Assembly: GCF_047948215.1 (NCBI RefSeq)
Contig: NC_134460.1
Span: forward strand, 126,245,324-126,309,323
Direction: 5' to 3'
Source: Lycorma delicatula
Taxonomy: Eukaryota > Arthropoda > Insecta > Hemiptera > Fulgoridae
DNA length: 64,000 nt
Every line of letters begins with the position of its first letter. The first letter of the stretch is position 1. Below the pieces are notes generated by a model. It had not been told where the DNA came from and did not search any database. It saw only the letters and a list, made by a program, of their open reading frames with translations. Shown here piece after piece: positions 1 to 64,000 of the stretch. Made by a program: the position numbers and the translations under genes.

Positions 1-299
1 TTAGTATATGATAAACTTATTGCTGGAAAGTGTAGGTTTATTGTGCTTGCATGTGCAGCTGATGTAAATGTCAGATAAATTTATTTCCAACTGACTATCA
101 TATGTATTTGAGGTTGTTTGTATCTGAACTGAATAACAAATTAAAATTAACCGAAAATAAATTAAAACAATTTTAATTTTATTTGCTATATTATACATGA
201 TTTAAGTGAATTTTAGACATAAGTTGATACAGAATAGCCATAATTTTAGTGATAAAAAATATAAAAAATATTAACAACTGCACTTTACAATTTTTTCAG
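1..299 (+). other. SMG1 intron, 3' part
   Basis: AT-rich sequence ending in the polypyrimidine tract and CAG before exon A. No other feature is visible. Confidence 0.7.

Positions 300-64000
<63,701 letters not shown>

Overview
This is an AT-rich, intron-rich animal window, almost certainly from an insect and possibly a hemipteran. The grounds are the load of mariner, piggyBac, pogo and hAT remnants and a tRNA-derived SINE that resembles hemipteran SINEs as far as I recall. There are no operons, Shine-Dalgarno sites or CRISPR arrays.

The whole window is explained by one plus-strand gene, a partial SMG1 orthologue. SMG1 is the PI3K-like kinase that phosphorylates UPF1 in nonsense-mediated mRNA decay. 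I resolve 23 consecutive coding exons between 300 and 61882. All have GT-AG boundaries and unbroken reading phase, giving 1555 complete codons. They cover the HEAT-rich N-terminal scaffold (exons A-I), the FAT region (roughly K-P), the FRB-like region (T-U) and the N-lobe of the kinase domain (V-W). The true start codon, first exons, catalytic loop (GLGDRHLDN-type), DYN metal-binding motif, large C-terminal insertion and FATC tail lie outside the window. The exons were lettered A-W here for reference and are not numbered from the gene start.

The introns average about 2.6 kb, and coding sequence is about 7.6% of the span. They are packed with repeats. In order: a foldback MITE (1.2 kb); a DDE transposase remnant, a GC-richer repeat and a TIR-bounded Tc1/mariner element (5-7 kb); a tRNA-SINE with target-site duplication (7.5 kb); a LINE reverse-transcriptase fragment (12.5 kb); a perfect (AC)352 microsatellite (18.8-19.5 kb); three mariner copies (19.6, 21.4 and 24.5 kb); a piggyBac remnant (29.9-31.8 kb); a deleted mariner (35.2 kb); a LINE endonuclease fragment and a Tc1-like remnant (38-40.7 kb); a mariner carrying a copied piece of neighbouring intron (41.4 kb); a GC-rich repeat with histone-stem-loop-like hairpins (43.5 kb); a long foldback abutting a pogo/Tigger-like element (44.6-47 kb); a second SINE (48.6 kb); a ZBED/hAT remnant (50.2 kb); a hAT-like non-autonomous element (52.8 kb); and a third SINE plus a LINE 3' end (59.3-60.9 kb). 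Every transposase or reverse transcriptase seen carries stops or frameshifts, so none looks autonomous.

The most unusual signal is the dispersed repeat at 43.5-44.3 kb with an inverted, diverged copy at 5.57-5.87 kb. It carries short hairpins that closely match the animal histone pre-mRNA 3' stem-loop, including its flanking CCAAC. Other notable points are the very long CA tract just downstream of a weak donor site, the approximately 470-bp intronic hairpin, and the local copying of an intron 3' end into a mariner element.
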